64,000 nucleotides of DNA from Eutrigla gurnardus (lineage: Eukaryota; Chordata; Actinopteri; Perciformes; Triglidae). Each line of letters begins with the position of its first letter. Position 1 is the stretch's first letter. Location of the stretch: assembly GCA_963514095.1 (NCBI GenBank), contig OY741287.1:12544944-12608943 (forward strand), in the 5' to 3' direction. The notes below the pieces were generated by a model. It did not search any database, was not told the origin of the DNA, and saw only the letters and a list, made by a program, of their open reading frames with translations. Made by a program: the position numbers and the translations under genes. Positions 34,984-44,454 of the stretch are shown one piece after another.

Positions 34984-35814
34984 AGACAAACATGGCCGGC
35001 AGCAAAGGGACTTTTTCAGATCCCTCCAGGTACGTCATCATTTCAACCAGACCAGCAGACTTAACAGCAGAATCTGAGGTTTAGAAAATCCTAAAAATCT
35101 GCCTTCGGTTCAATAACAAATAAGTCCACCTGTAGAAGGCACAACAGTCTCTTCTAGGATAAACATGGTAACACCTTGTACATAAAAGAACATATTCTGG
35201 GACTTTTCATGCATAGAAAAAGTGGGAAAGAGTTTTATGTAAGGATGTTGAAAGACTTTTGTACACTGTGAAATACAGTTTGTTTCAAATCAAATTATAA
35301 TTAAAAAATATATTTTTGTGTTCAAATTTGTTTTGGTTTGAACTCGACATTCCGAATTCCAATGAGTACAACTTGACTGGCCACAGTCACTTAGTGAGGT
35401 CACAACACTCAGAGTTCCACATCTTGAGAAGAGATTAAAGCAGACATTTGGACACAGATCAGATACCTGGACACAGATCAGATACCTGGACACAGATCAG
35501 ATACCTGGACACATCACATATCTGCTATTACTACGTTCAACCACTACTGTTCGAGAGTCATGACTTCTACATTGTGGAAGACAACCAGCGCTGTTCAGTG
35601 TCCGTCCTCCAGGAGACAACTGAGTGAGTAGTGAGGACAAAGTCCTGGGAAAACTGTAGTCTCTTACTCGATAATCTCAACCTGATCTCACGGGAAGGCG
35701 TACAAATAGCTGGACGTTTTAAGGACACTCATGAAAACACATTTTAAGCTTTTAATGTGTCATTTTGCATCATGGTTGGTCTTCACTTGCAGCATGTAGA
35801 CTAAATGGAAGGTG
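34984..35814. other. Non-coding stretch with a 20 bp tandem repeat
   Basis: A possible short first exon (ATG at 34991, donor GTACGT near 35030) is weak. CACAGATCAGATACCTGGA repeats three times at about 35452-35513. No other feature recognised. Confidence 0.45.
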
Positions 35815-36070
35815 CTTCAGTCTGCAGTTTAAAAAATAACAACAATAATAATAATAGATTTTCTTTGTAGTGTACTTTCCATTCAATGAATAAAAAGCAT
35901 AGTACGTCAGAAAGGGGGTGCAATTTAGCAGTCAAAGGACTTTTTTAAAGTCCCAGTCGTAGTCTACTTTAAAAAAAACTTTAAAAAAGTCCCGACTTTG
36001 AATGAATGAAAAGTACACTACAAGAAATTCCATTATTATAATTGTTATTTTTTAAACTGCAGACTGAAGC
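35815..36070. mobile_element. Fold-back MITE, about 255 bp
   Basis: The ends are inverted: CTTCAGTCTGCAGTTTAAAA at 35815 and its complement ending at 36068. The inner parts also pair (TTTGTAGTGTACTTTCCATT against AATGAAAAGTACACTACAA). The whole element can fold on itself. Confidence 0.75.
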
Positions 36071-36323
36071 ACACACACAGAGCCCCTCTTCCCTCGGGTC
36101 GTACCACTATCACAGGGGGGAGGTGGAGGGAAGTAGCAACAATCTTCCAATTCCTCGATTAAAAAACGTAACGAGGAGGTCCAAAACAACCAAGGAAAAG
36201 AAAACACCGGTGGAAAAGGAGGAAAAAAAGAGAGATTGCGACGGTGCCCGTGATAAAACCAGAGTCAACATCGGACCCGCGTTTCAAAGGTGGCGTGATC
36301 TAAGGGATTTCAAAGTGCACTGA
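36042..36323 (+). pseudogene. Transposase-like N-terminal coding fragment
   Basis: An 85-codon basic frame ends RVNIGPAFQRWRDLRD and stops soon after. Similar 'RVNIG.AF.RWR.LR' segments are, from memory, found at the start of several fish transposon-related proteins, so this may be an exon remnant. The start overlaps the MITE, so the N terminus is not reliable. Confidence 0.35.
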
Positions 36324-36648
36324 GTCGAGGGGGAGCAGCTCGGTGGTCGTGGGGGAGGAGCCTGAGAGTTGTAAACATCCAAAATCTGACAGAGTGCCCT
36401 CGATCCACCGGACTTGCCGACTGGAACTTTAATAAAAGACAAACTTCTGTGGTCTCTAACTTTATCTGTGATCACTCATTCCAAATGTTCATGTATTTTT
36501 AGGCTTTTAATGTGTCATTTTGCATCATGGTTGGTCTTCACTTGCAGCATGTTGACTAACTGATGCTGGTTCTTCCATTAGTCTCTCACACAGGCGATCA
36601 TATAGTAGATAGTAGATTGCAAACTAAGCCATGTGTTTGTTGTTGCAG

Positions 36649-36819
36649 GACGCCACACTGAGCCCATCACCAATGCAGTTAGAGAGGAGATTCTTGAAAG
36701 GGCCAGCAAGAGGAGCAGGACAAGTCCACGTCCCTCCGAGGGCTGCAGCCTCACATTTAGTGGGCCTTCATCAAGTGGCAGTTCTGGTTCATCGTACACC
36801 TGCTCATCTGACAGCTCAG
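36649..36819 (+). CDS. Orphan exon-like segment, serine-rich
   Basis: 171 nt between a TTGTTGTTGCAG acceptor and a GTGAGA donor, open in phase 1-1. Encodes RHTEPITNAVREEILERASK, then a serine/glycine-rich stretch ending CSSDSSG. No family recognised. It cannot join directly to the exon at 48969, which starts in phase 0, so its gene is unknown. It may be an exon of a disrupted gene or of a transposon. Confidence 0.4.
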
Positions 36820-36926
36820 GTGAGATGAGACAGATCATTATATCTGTGTTCCCAACTCAACAGTGTGAGCAGTCTGCTATTAACGGCTCAGCTCTCAATC
36901 CAGATACAAGTGAAGCTGCTTGTATT

Positions 36927-36988
36927 AAATGCTTGTATTATCAGGTCAACACTTGTCAACACTTGTTGAACTGATAATACAAGCATTT
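36927..36988. repeat. Perfect 18 bp hairpin
   Basis: AAATGCTTGTATTATCAG (36927-36944) and its exact complement (36971-36988) flank a 26 nt spacer with ACACTTGTCAACACTTGTTG. Confidence 0.85.
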
Positions 36989-37139
36989 ATAAAAATTCAG
37001 CAAACATTTTTCATACTCTGGCGTGAAACTTGCGTCACAGAAACAGCTTGGTAAACACGGAAGTGGCATCTACGCTGCGGTAGCGTTAGTTTAGCGTTAG
37101 CAGCCGAGGATAGAAGCTATCAGGCAAGCTATCATGACT

Positions 37140-37580
37140 TAATAAACTATCGCACAGCACAAATGTTGTACCAAGAATCTAACAGAACTCTCCCTCAGAA
37201 CCTGTAAAAACTCTTCATACACAGAGAGAGACACAATCTTAGAGGGAACATGATTTTCAGGCAAAGGAAAGGAAGGAACTACGTTAAAATCCTTTTCCTT
37301 ATCGGTCACAGGTGTTAGACAATGGAATGTGTTAGAAGAAGAAGTCAAAAAATCAGCAACACTAAGTGGCTTTAAGAAGAAGTATGTAAATTCAACTGTT
37401 GACCGGTACAGATTATTGCATGAGGGTTGATAAAGGTCTGAGGCACGAATCAGCAGACATGGTGTTGTGACGGGATGGGAGCATAACTAATGAACATTCT
37501 GTACCCAAACAATAAGTTGAACCTGAGAAACTTGTATGGTCCGATGTCAGTTGTACGTAGCAGGGAGTATCAACAATGTG
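37140..37580 (+). pseudogene. LINE 3' end fragment
   Basis: From about 37290 one frame reads SLSVTGVRQWNVLEEEVKKS, then FKKKYVNSTVDRYR and a stop, like the last residues of a fish LINE. The following 145 bp match 30262-30405, so both belong to one family. Confidence 0.6.
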
Positions 37581-38129
37581 GAGATAAATTAGGTACGAAT
37601 ACCAATCGTGACTGTTAAATCCAACAGTCCACGATGGAGTTGCTGAACTGGTCACTGAATGCTATCGACAGAGTGTTCTCAACACGGCGTGCGGGTTCTG
37701 GTGAACCTACGTGCCCCGACGGGACCTTTATGTCCGCTACATCATGGATGGTTGGGGAAAGTGGCAGCGGCGGCGCCAGGGTGGGGCTTGGTTGGGCTAT
37801 AGCCTCATCGAGAATTGTGTTAGCCCTACTATTAGCCCTACTATAAAACCACCAAGAAAAAAACAACAACAAAATAACCAAGAAAAGTGCGGAGTTCAAC
37901 AGCACCACCACGTCACGTCGTAACGGCATTCAGGCAGCTGCGATGACAACTGTCACTGATCTGGGTTCATTAACAGACTGTACTGTCCGTACGTCAACGT
38001 CACTCATGTGAGCCGCTTTTAGTGTATGCTCGACACAGAGACAGCAGGCTACTAGTTTGTAAGCTACCTGGCTCTAGCAGTTAGCGTTAGCAGCTTATAG
38101 TCACTCACGTTAAGTTAACGTTAGTAAGC

Positions 38130-38258
38130 ATGGATACATTTGTTTTTAAACGTCGTCGGACGGAACAACAGATGGCGGTGGCGGGCGTGTTGGATAAAAC
38201 TACGGACGCACCGTTGACACCTGCAGGGGAAGATGACCACTCGGGTCCCGGCTGTTAA
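38130..38258 (+). pseudogene. Short hAT-type transposase N-terminal frame
   Basis: ATG at 38130 starts 42 codons (MDTFVFKRRRTEQQ..., acidic end). This looks like the disordered start of a hAT transposase. The inner hAT interrupts the locus 76 bp later. Confidence 0.35.
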
Positions 38259-38775
38259 CGTAACTATTCACGTTTCGCTGTCTCTGTCTCTCTCTCTCAC
38301 TGTGTGCGTGTTTATAGCTGTGGGAGGGTGTTGTCAGCGGCGCCGCCAGGATTCAATTTCAATGTACGCACAGAAACGTCAAATACAACAACAAATGGAA
38401 AAATACTTTTTTAAGACAAAACCTAATGTTTTCAGTATCAGTGAAATCAGTAGCGTATATCATGGTGATAGGCCCCGGTGCAAATAGTTTTTTGTGCCCT
38501 CCATCCCCGCCCTAAACACAAGCGCACGCTTGTGAGCACTCCACGCACGCACACACACGCTTGGACACGCACAGTACGGTATGATAACTCTCCCGGCCCG
38601 GGGAGAGAGACATGCATCGGCTCGGCCCGCAGTGCTCAGCAGCAGAGAGCTGACGAGATAGAGCCGAGCTGTATTGTGTAGTGGAGAGGGGCCAACACAT
38701 GCTATGCGTAATTGCGCACACACGCTCGATCGTCCTCTCAACTGCGGCTGCGTCTCTCCAGGTCACTGTGTGAGA

Positions 38776-39303
38776 TGTGGAGAAAAATGTAAATACATAA
38801 GCTAATCACACATGTTTTAAATTACTACACACACATACACACCCACAGGCACAGGCGAGAGAGCAGCGGGGGTAGGGGCCAAACAATATACATAGGACAC
38901 ATTCCTTAGCGGAATCCGCACAGGGGGGGAGTATATGATATATGTGCATCTCGACAACATACATACACATACATAGAAGACAGCACCCGGAGGGATGGAC
39001 CGTATGAGCCAGTGTGGGTGGAGATACCCAGCGCTCCAACCAGGCCGCGGCATGCTAAAATTACGCTCCGCCTGCATCTATAGAATGAGCCAATCAGACT
39101 CATGCGGAGTCTCTTGAAATACACTGCGCACTCTGTTGTAAAGCGCCTTTTGAGTAAATTCAACCCTATGTTGAGTTCACTTTTAGGTCCGTGCACGTAT
39201 AACTGCCGGAATATGTTTTCCTGATATTTGTGCTAATAAAGCGCTGTTATTGATATAACCCATAGACTCTCCTCGTATATTCAAGCTTACTATTTTTTTC
39301 ACA
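38776..39303 (+). repeat. ERV 5' LTR
   Basis: 528 bp, TGTGGAG...TTTCACA. CCAAT near 39088 and AATAAA at 39235-39240. Matches 46625-47152 at a constant offset of 7,849 with no difference seen. Confidence 0.92.
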
Positions 39304-39310
39304 ACAAATC

Positions 39311-39328
39311 TGGTAGCAGAGGATGGTT
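39311..39328 (+). promoter_or_regulatory. ERV primer-binding site candidate
   Basis: TGGTAGCAGAGGATGG begins with TGG 7 nt after the LTR, as a complement to a tRNA CCA end should. I could not name the tRNA. Confidence 0.55.
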
Positions 39329-39843
39329 GGGAGAAAAGCTTGAGGAGGAAAGAATTTTAACGACTACCTCCTGTCTTGCAGAAGGAGGGGGGCTTCCTGA
39401 AAGAAAGTGGAGGCCAGAAGGATTCATCCACTCTCGGGAAAGTTGATCACATGAGCGCTCAACCGAAAAGGTAAGCAGAAACCTATTTAATTGAATTCTG
39501 TATATTGAAAAATATAAATTAGGTGATCAACAACTACCGAGTGTGAGTATGAATACTTTAGACAAAATTTAACTAAAGGATAAAATGTTAAAAAATAGAA
39601 GGAAAACATATTCTGCAAAAGTGATAAAATAAACCTGCCATAGTGTGTACACATGTGTGACTGAACCTAACAGAAAACACGAGATGAAGGACGAATAGAA
39701 GGGCTTTTATGTGTACAGTATCGTGAAGTAGCGGACCCACCACACTCCGTGAAACATGAGAATTCTTGCACATAATTAAGTCACTCTATTAACGAACATA
39801 GCGTGTTTTGGGTTAACCAACAGACTGCATAAATAGTACTTTG

Positions 39844-40188
39844 TAATTTGGAAACCGATACAACTCCTCCGGGACCTCGCTGTCGAGTAGAGAAGCGTAG
39901 GCAGTGGTTGTAATACAGGAAAACTTATAGTAATTTGGAAACGATACAACTCCTCCGGGACCTCGCTGTCGAGCAGAGAAGCGTAGGCAGTGGTTGTAAT
40001 ACAGGAAAACTTATAGTAATTTGGAAACGATACAACTCCTCCGGGACCTCGCTGTCGAGCAGAGAAGCGTAGGCAGTGGTTGTAATACAGGAAAACTTAT
40101 AGTAATTTGGAAACGATACAATTTCTCCGGAACCGCGCTGTCGAGCAGAGAAGCGTAGGCAGTGGTTGTAATACAAGAAAATTTAGAC
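39844..40188 (+). repeat. Four 86 bp direct repeats in the ERV leader
   Basis: TAATTTGGAAACGATACAAC starts copies at 39844 (with one extra base), 39931, 40017 and 40103. The last is more diverged and runs into the gag start. Each carries CGCTGTCGAG and GCGTAGGCAGTGG. Confidence 0.92.
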
Positions 40189-40193
40189 ATGGC

Positions 40194-41336
40194 ATGGAGT
40201 TTTATGACATAGACATAGAAGAGTTCAGAGAGATAGATAACAAAGAAGAAGAGGAAGCAGCCGACACCCTGTTGCACGCTCTAGGAAGTGACACTCTCCA
40301 CTCAGCAGCAACAGCAGAGATACACATACCAACGATAACGGTAGTGAGTAGACAGATACTAGAACTAGAAAAACTTATTAAGACGAGTCTGTTAAATAAA
40401 CCTAGTGGGATTGGGGCTGGTCTGGGTAACGTTAGGAGCGATTCTTTTGATTATATTGAGGGATTGAATGAGGGGGAAATGGAAGACTTCGTAGAGACCT
40501 TGAAGGCTAGAGTTATGGCTGAGGATAGAAGTAAAAAGGGAGATAGGAAGATAGTTAAATCAGTAGCGAAAAGGTGGGAGATAAAGGGATGGATCACCAA
40601 GGACGGGCTGCCATCAAGAGAAGCTATGAATATAATGGTGAATGATGTCAAACAAAGATTAGAGAGAGCTCGACAGAACATGGAGGCTGAAAAGGACAAG
40701 CGATCATTTTTCAAACCACTCAAAAAGATGTTTGAAGAACAGGAAGAAGAGACAAGAGTAACAAATCTAATGCTAAAAGACCTGTTTCAGCAGAGAAGAA
40801 TGGAGAGGGGAGACAAACATGAAGAGACACAGGGAGGGGGAGGGGGCATATATCCAGTCCTGCCAGAGAAGTTAACAACTGGGCCTCCAGAAACGACATC
40901 TCCCCCAACAGCCCCACCTCCCTACACCCACCAAAGATTTATGCCTGCACAGACCACAGACACAGCAGTTCAAGCACCAGTACTAACATTGGCCGGCGTG
41001 GAAGTCCTCGTACAAGACCAAGACAGAGAGGAAATGAAGAGAGAAGTGGAAAGACTGCAACAGCGAATAACGGCACTGGAGCCCCCTGGAGGATCAAGGA
41101 GTCAAGGCGGCTCAGAAAAAACCTGGTCAGAAAGTGAACCAGAAGGACCCCTCACAAAAAATCCCTCGAAGCCACCTAGTGGCAGGAACCATACCGACCC
41201 AAGGAAGAAGGGGTCAACCAGAGCAAAGTCACCTGCCGCTGCCAAGACAACATGGACTCCCATGTACGGACCACCCAGGAGCCGCAGCGGTTTTGAATGC
41301 GGTGAACTCACGATTTTGGACTATAACCCCCCATGA
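40194..41336 (+). CDS. gag: ERV gag-like protein, 380 aa, matrix/p12-like only
   Basis: First in-frame ATG is at 40194, just after the leader repeats; the frame upstream of it is open but has no ATG. The protein has an acidic start, a charged helical middle, a proline-rich segment with the late-domain motif PPPY (residue about 240), a coiled-coil-like stretch (EEMKREVERLQQRI) and a basic end. There is no glycine after the first Met, no major homology region and no CCHC knuckle. The last 200 bp overlap pol in a frame that would need a +1 shift, consistent with an internal deletion joining p12-like sequence to RT. Inferred: it could not assemble a capsid on its own. Confidence 0.75.
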   Translation: MEFYDIDIEEFREIDNKEEEEAADTLLHALGSDTLHSAATAEIHIPTITVVSRQILELEKLIKTSLLNKPSGIGAGLGNVRSDSFDYIEGLNEGEMEDFVETLKARVMAEDRSKKGDRKIVKSVAKRWEIKGWITKDGLPSREAMNIMVNDVKQRLERARQNMEAEKDKRSFFKPLKKMFEEQEEETRVTNLMLKDLFQQRRMERGDKHEETQGGGGGIYPVLPEKLTTGPPETTSPPTAPPPYTHQRFMPAQTTDTAVQAPVLTLAGVEVLVQDQDREEMKREVERLQQRITALEPPGGSRSQGGSEKTWSESEPEGPLTKNPSKPPSGRNHTDPRKKGSTRAKSPAAAKTTWTPMYGPPRSRSGFECGELTILDYNPP

Positions 41337-44300
41337 CGTAGGAGCCCTGGAAACACAACCAGTTATTGTCACCCTGAAAGACCCAGATGCACCTCCTATT
41401 TATCGACGGCAGTATCCTCTAACCCAAGATCAAATGAAGGGAATTGCCCCCACGATACAGGGCCTTCTGGACGTCGGGGTAATATACGAGTGCCACTCCC
41501 CATGGAATACTCCCATATTACCGGTACAGAAAGCAGGGGGAAAGGGCTGGAGAATGGTACAAGACTTCCGCCCTATAAATGATGTAACGACTCCAGATGT
41601 TCATCCAGTACCAGACCCACACGTAGCACTCACGAGTTTAAGCCCAGCATTTCGATACTTCACTGTCATAGATTTGGCAAACGCTTTCTTCAGTGTTCCA
41701 CTGGCACAAACATCACAAGCCATGTTTGCTTTCACGTTTGGGGGCAAACAGTACACCTACAATCGGTTGCCACAGGGGTTCAGGGACTCGCCAGGTCTCT
41801 TTAATCAGGTACTAAAAGCACACCTACTAGAACTCCAATGGCTACCAGGGGTTGTGCTCATCCAATATGTAGATGATCTTCTCTTGGCAGCAGAAACATC
41901 TACCCTCTGCCTGGAGGCCACTGCCCTACTGTTCTCAGTTCTGCACAAAAAGGGCTACAAAGTCAAGAGAGAAAAAGTGCAGCTATGCAGAGAAGAAGTC
42001 CTATTCCTAGGCCGACAAATCTCGGCATCAGGATTGGGAGTATCTACGGCCCACAGGGAATCAATCCTACACCATCCAAAGCCCACCACGGTGGCAGACA
42101 TGCTGTCATTTCTGGGACTAACGGGCTACAGCCGATCCCACATACCTGATTACTCCAATCGGACACAACCTTTGCGGACAATGATCAACGAGGTAGGGGC
42201 TCGAAACCTCACAGAACGACTACCCTGGACTTTTGAAGCTGAACAAGCATTCACTGACATGAAACAAGTACTCTCCCAAGCTGCTGCACTCACCTCACCG
42301 GACTACACAGAAGTGTTCCATTTGGATGTTTCTGAACAAAATGCATTTTTAAATGCTGTTTTGTATCAGAAAAAAGGGGGAGAGAGGAATGTGTTGATAT
42401 ACTACTCTTCAAAACTCGACGCAGTGGAAACCGGACAGTCAATGTGCGCCAGATATGTTGCAGCGGTAGCAAAAGCTCTCCAAAAAACAGCACATGTAGT
42501 GATGTGTCACCCATTACAGGTCCACACTGAACATGGAGTTGCAGCGTTTTTGGCAAGTAAGGAGTTTACTTTCAGCATGGCCAGAAAAACCAAGATTCAA
42601 AGAGAATGCACCAGGCCACATATAACCTTTGTCGCAGCCGAAAGGAACATGGCTGGAAACTTTGGGAAAGGAACCCCACATTCATGTGAAGAACTTGCGG
42701 TCAAAGAAAGTAAGCTCAGACAAGACCTGAAAAATGACATAGATCCCAAAGCAGAACTCTGGCTCTACACTGACGGATGCTGCTACCGAGGAGAAAACGG
42801 ACTGAACCAGGCATCATATGCAGTGGTTCAGCAACACTCCAATGGAAGACATGAGACGCTCAAAGCAGAAGTAATACCACAACCCGCTTCAGCGCAAATG
42901 GCAGAAGTCAAGGCGCTCACCGAAGCCTTGAAACTGGCCAAAGGAAAGACGGTGAACATCTTTACAGATTCTGCTTACGCACATGGGGCGGCACAAGTAG
43001 ATGCACCCATGTGGCAACGGAGGGGATTCGTAACATCCAGCAACGCCCCAATCAAACACCAAAGAGAAATACAAGAGCTGGTGGAAGCAATCACCCTACC
43101 AAGAGGAGTATCCATAATGAAGTGCAAAGGACATGAGAAAACAGGCACCAGGATCAGTCAAGGAAACGAGGCTGCAGATCAGGCGGCCAAAAAGGCAGGA
43201 GGATATCAGCCAAAGCAAATGGTACTCAGGCTGACGCCCCCCCAACCTAAACTCACCGAAGAGGACCTAAAAAAGATACAAGAACAAGCAGGCCCGTACG
43301 AATGGTCGACATGGACACAAAAGGGGGCCACAAAGAAAGAAGGTCTCTGGAGATCACATGATGGAAGGATAGTGGCACCAGCAAAACTAGTAGCGACCCT
43401 ACTAAAAGAAGCCCATGGACCAACCCATGAAGGACAAAGACAGACACTGTTGAACATTTCAGCACTCTGGTGGCACCCACACCTAGACAGCATGGCAAAA
43501 CTATACTGCGAAGAATGCGTCGTCTGTGGAAACCACAACCCAAGAAAACCATTCAAAACGCCCATGGGATCCTACCCCGTACCTCTCGCACCATTCCAAG
43601 ATATTAGTATAGATTATACAGATATGGGACAGGAGAACGTAGTACAGGGAAAGAGGTACATCTTGGTAATGGTAGACAGATTTTCAAGATGGGTAGAAGC
43701 AATCCCCACAAATAGAGAAGACGGGAAGACAGTAATAAAGTGGTTGCAAACAGAGCTAATACCCAGATATGGGGTACCGAAACGTATCAGATCAGACAAC
43801 GGGACACATTTTAATAATCAGATGCTGAGTGAAGTGGAGGCATTCCTGGGGATTGCACACAGTTTTGGTTCGGTCTACCATCCACAGTCCCAGGGACTGG
43901 TGGAACGCGCAAATCAAACGTTGAAGGCTAAAATAGCCAAGGTATGTGCGGGCAGTAAGATGACATGGTTGGAGGCCCTCCCTTTGGCTCTCATGGCCAT
44001 GAGAACCTCAAAAGGGGGAGGCACGCACCTGTCGCCCCATGAGTTGTTGACGGGAAGGCCAATGCCTGGCCCGCCACGTGATGGAGGACATATACCTCCT
44101 TTAGATGTGTGTCAGATAGAAAAATCCGACTACATGAGAGAACTAATATCTCTTGTCTCAGCCCTCTCAATACAGGTGCAGAAGGCACAGGAGAAGGATC
44201 CCGAAGAGCAGGGGACGATAGTCAAAGTAGGAGAATGGGTCAGGGTCAAGGTTCACAAAAGAAAGTGGACAGACCCCAGGTGGACTGGTCCGTACGAAGT

Positions 44301-44454
44301 GAAGGAGGTTACTTCACACTCGGTCCAGGTCAAGGGAAAAGCAGGAGCTCCCTGGCACCACCTGACACATTGTGCCCCAGCATCACCACCTACTCGCTCA
44401 CTCCAGGAAGTGAGAACAGATTTGGCCCAAAATGACGACTCCGAGGAGTTTTAG
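41134..44454 (+). CDS. pol: ERV pol: reverse transcriptase, RNase H, integrase (protease absent)
   Basis: An open frame of 1,106 codons without stops; its first codon is not ATG, so it would need fusion to gag. RT: QYPLTQDQMKG entry, LPQGFRDSPGLFNQ and active site IQYVDDLLLA (residue about 245). RNase H: LWLYTDGCC (about 543) and FTDSAYAHG (about 610). Integrase: HHCC zinc site (AHGPTHEG ... CEECVVC), then D in SIDYTD (about 825), D in RSDNGTH (888) and E in LVERANQT (924), giving the D-x35-E spacing; a basic C-terminal domain with WTGPYEVKEV follows. No DTG/DSG protease motif precedes RT. It overlaps env by 23 nt. Confidence 0.9.
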   Translation: MNQKDPSQKIPRSHLVAGTIPTQGRRGQPEQSHLPLPRQHGLPCTDHPGAAAVLNAVNSRFWTITPHDVGALETQPVIVTLKDPDAPPIYRRQYPLTQDQMKGIAPTIQGLLDVGVIYECHSPWNTPILPVQKAGGKGWRMVQDFRPINDVTTPDVHPVPDPHVALTSLSPAFRYFTVIDLANAFFSVPLAQTSQAMFAFTFGGKQYTYNRLPQGFRDSPGLFNQVLKAHLLELQWLPGVVLIQYVDDLLLAAETSTLCLEATALLFSVLHKKGYKVKREKVQLCREEVLFLGRQISASGLGVSTAHRESILHHPKPTTVADMLSFLGLTGYSRSHIPDYSNRTQPLRTMINEVGARNLTERLPWTFEAEQAFTDMKQVLSQAAALTSPDYTEVFHLDVSEQNAFLNAVLYQKKGGERNVLIYYSSKLDAVETGQSMCARYVAAVAKALQKTAHVVMCHPLQVHTEHGVAAFLASKEFTFSMARKTKIQRECTRPHITFVAAERNMAGNFGKGTPHSCEELAVKESKLRQDLKNDIDPKAELWLYTDGCCYRGENGLNQASYAVVQQHSNGRHETLKAEVIPQPASAQMAEVKALTEALKLAKGKTVNIFTDSAYAHGAAQVDAPMWQRRGFVTSSNAPIKHQREIQELVEAITLPRGVSIMKCKGHEKTGTRISQGNEAADQAAKKAGGYQPKQMVLRLTPPQPKLTEEDLKKIQEQAGPYEWSTWTQKGATKKEGLWRSHDGRIVAPAKLVATLLKEAHGPTHEGQRQTLLNISALWWHPHLDSMAKLYCEECVVCGNHNPRKPFKTPMGSYPVPLAPFQDISIDYTDMGQENVVQGKRYILVMVDRFSRWVEAIPTNREDGKTVIKWLQTELIPRYGVPKRIRSDNGTHFNNQMLSEVEAFLGIAHSFGSVYHPQSQGLVERANQTLKAKIAKVCAGSKMTWLEALPLALMAMRTSKGGGTHLSPHELLTGRPMPGPPRDGGHIPPLDVCQIEKSDYMRELISLVSALSIQVQKAQEKDPEEQGTIVKVGEWVRVKVHKRKWTDPRWTGPYEVKEVTSHSVQVKGKAGAPWHHLTHCAPASPPTRSLQEVRTDLAQNDDSEEF

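Noticed and set aside
34991..35031. ATG with a downstream GTACGT donor as first exon of the orphan exon at 36649
   Set aside because: Joining the two gives a stop after five codons; the phases are incompatible.
38806..39196. Small minus-strand frames in the ERV LTRs
   Set aside because: Identical in both LTRs because the LTRs are identical; no coding signature.
39844..40188. CRISPR or satellite array
   Set aside because: Four adjacent 86 bp copies without spacers, located inside a retroviral leader.
40107..40193. Gag start upstream of 40194
   Set aside because: The frame is open there but begins with TTG inside the last leader repeat; the first ATG in frame is 40194.
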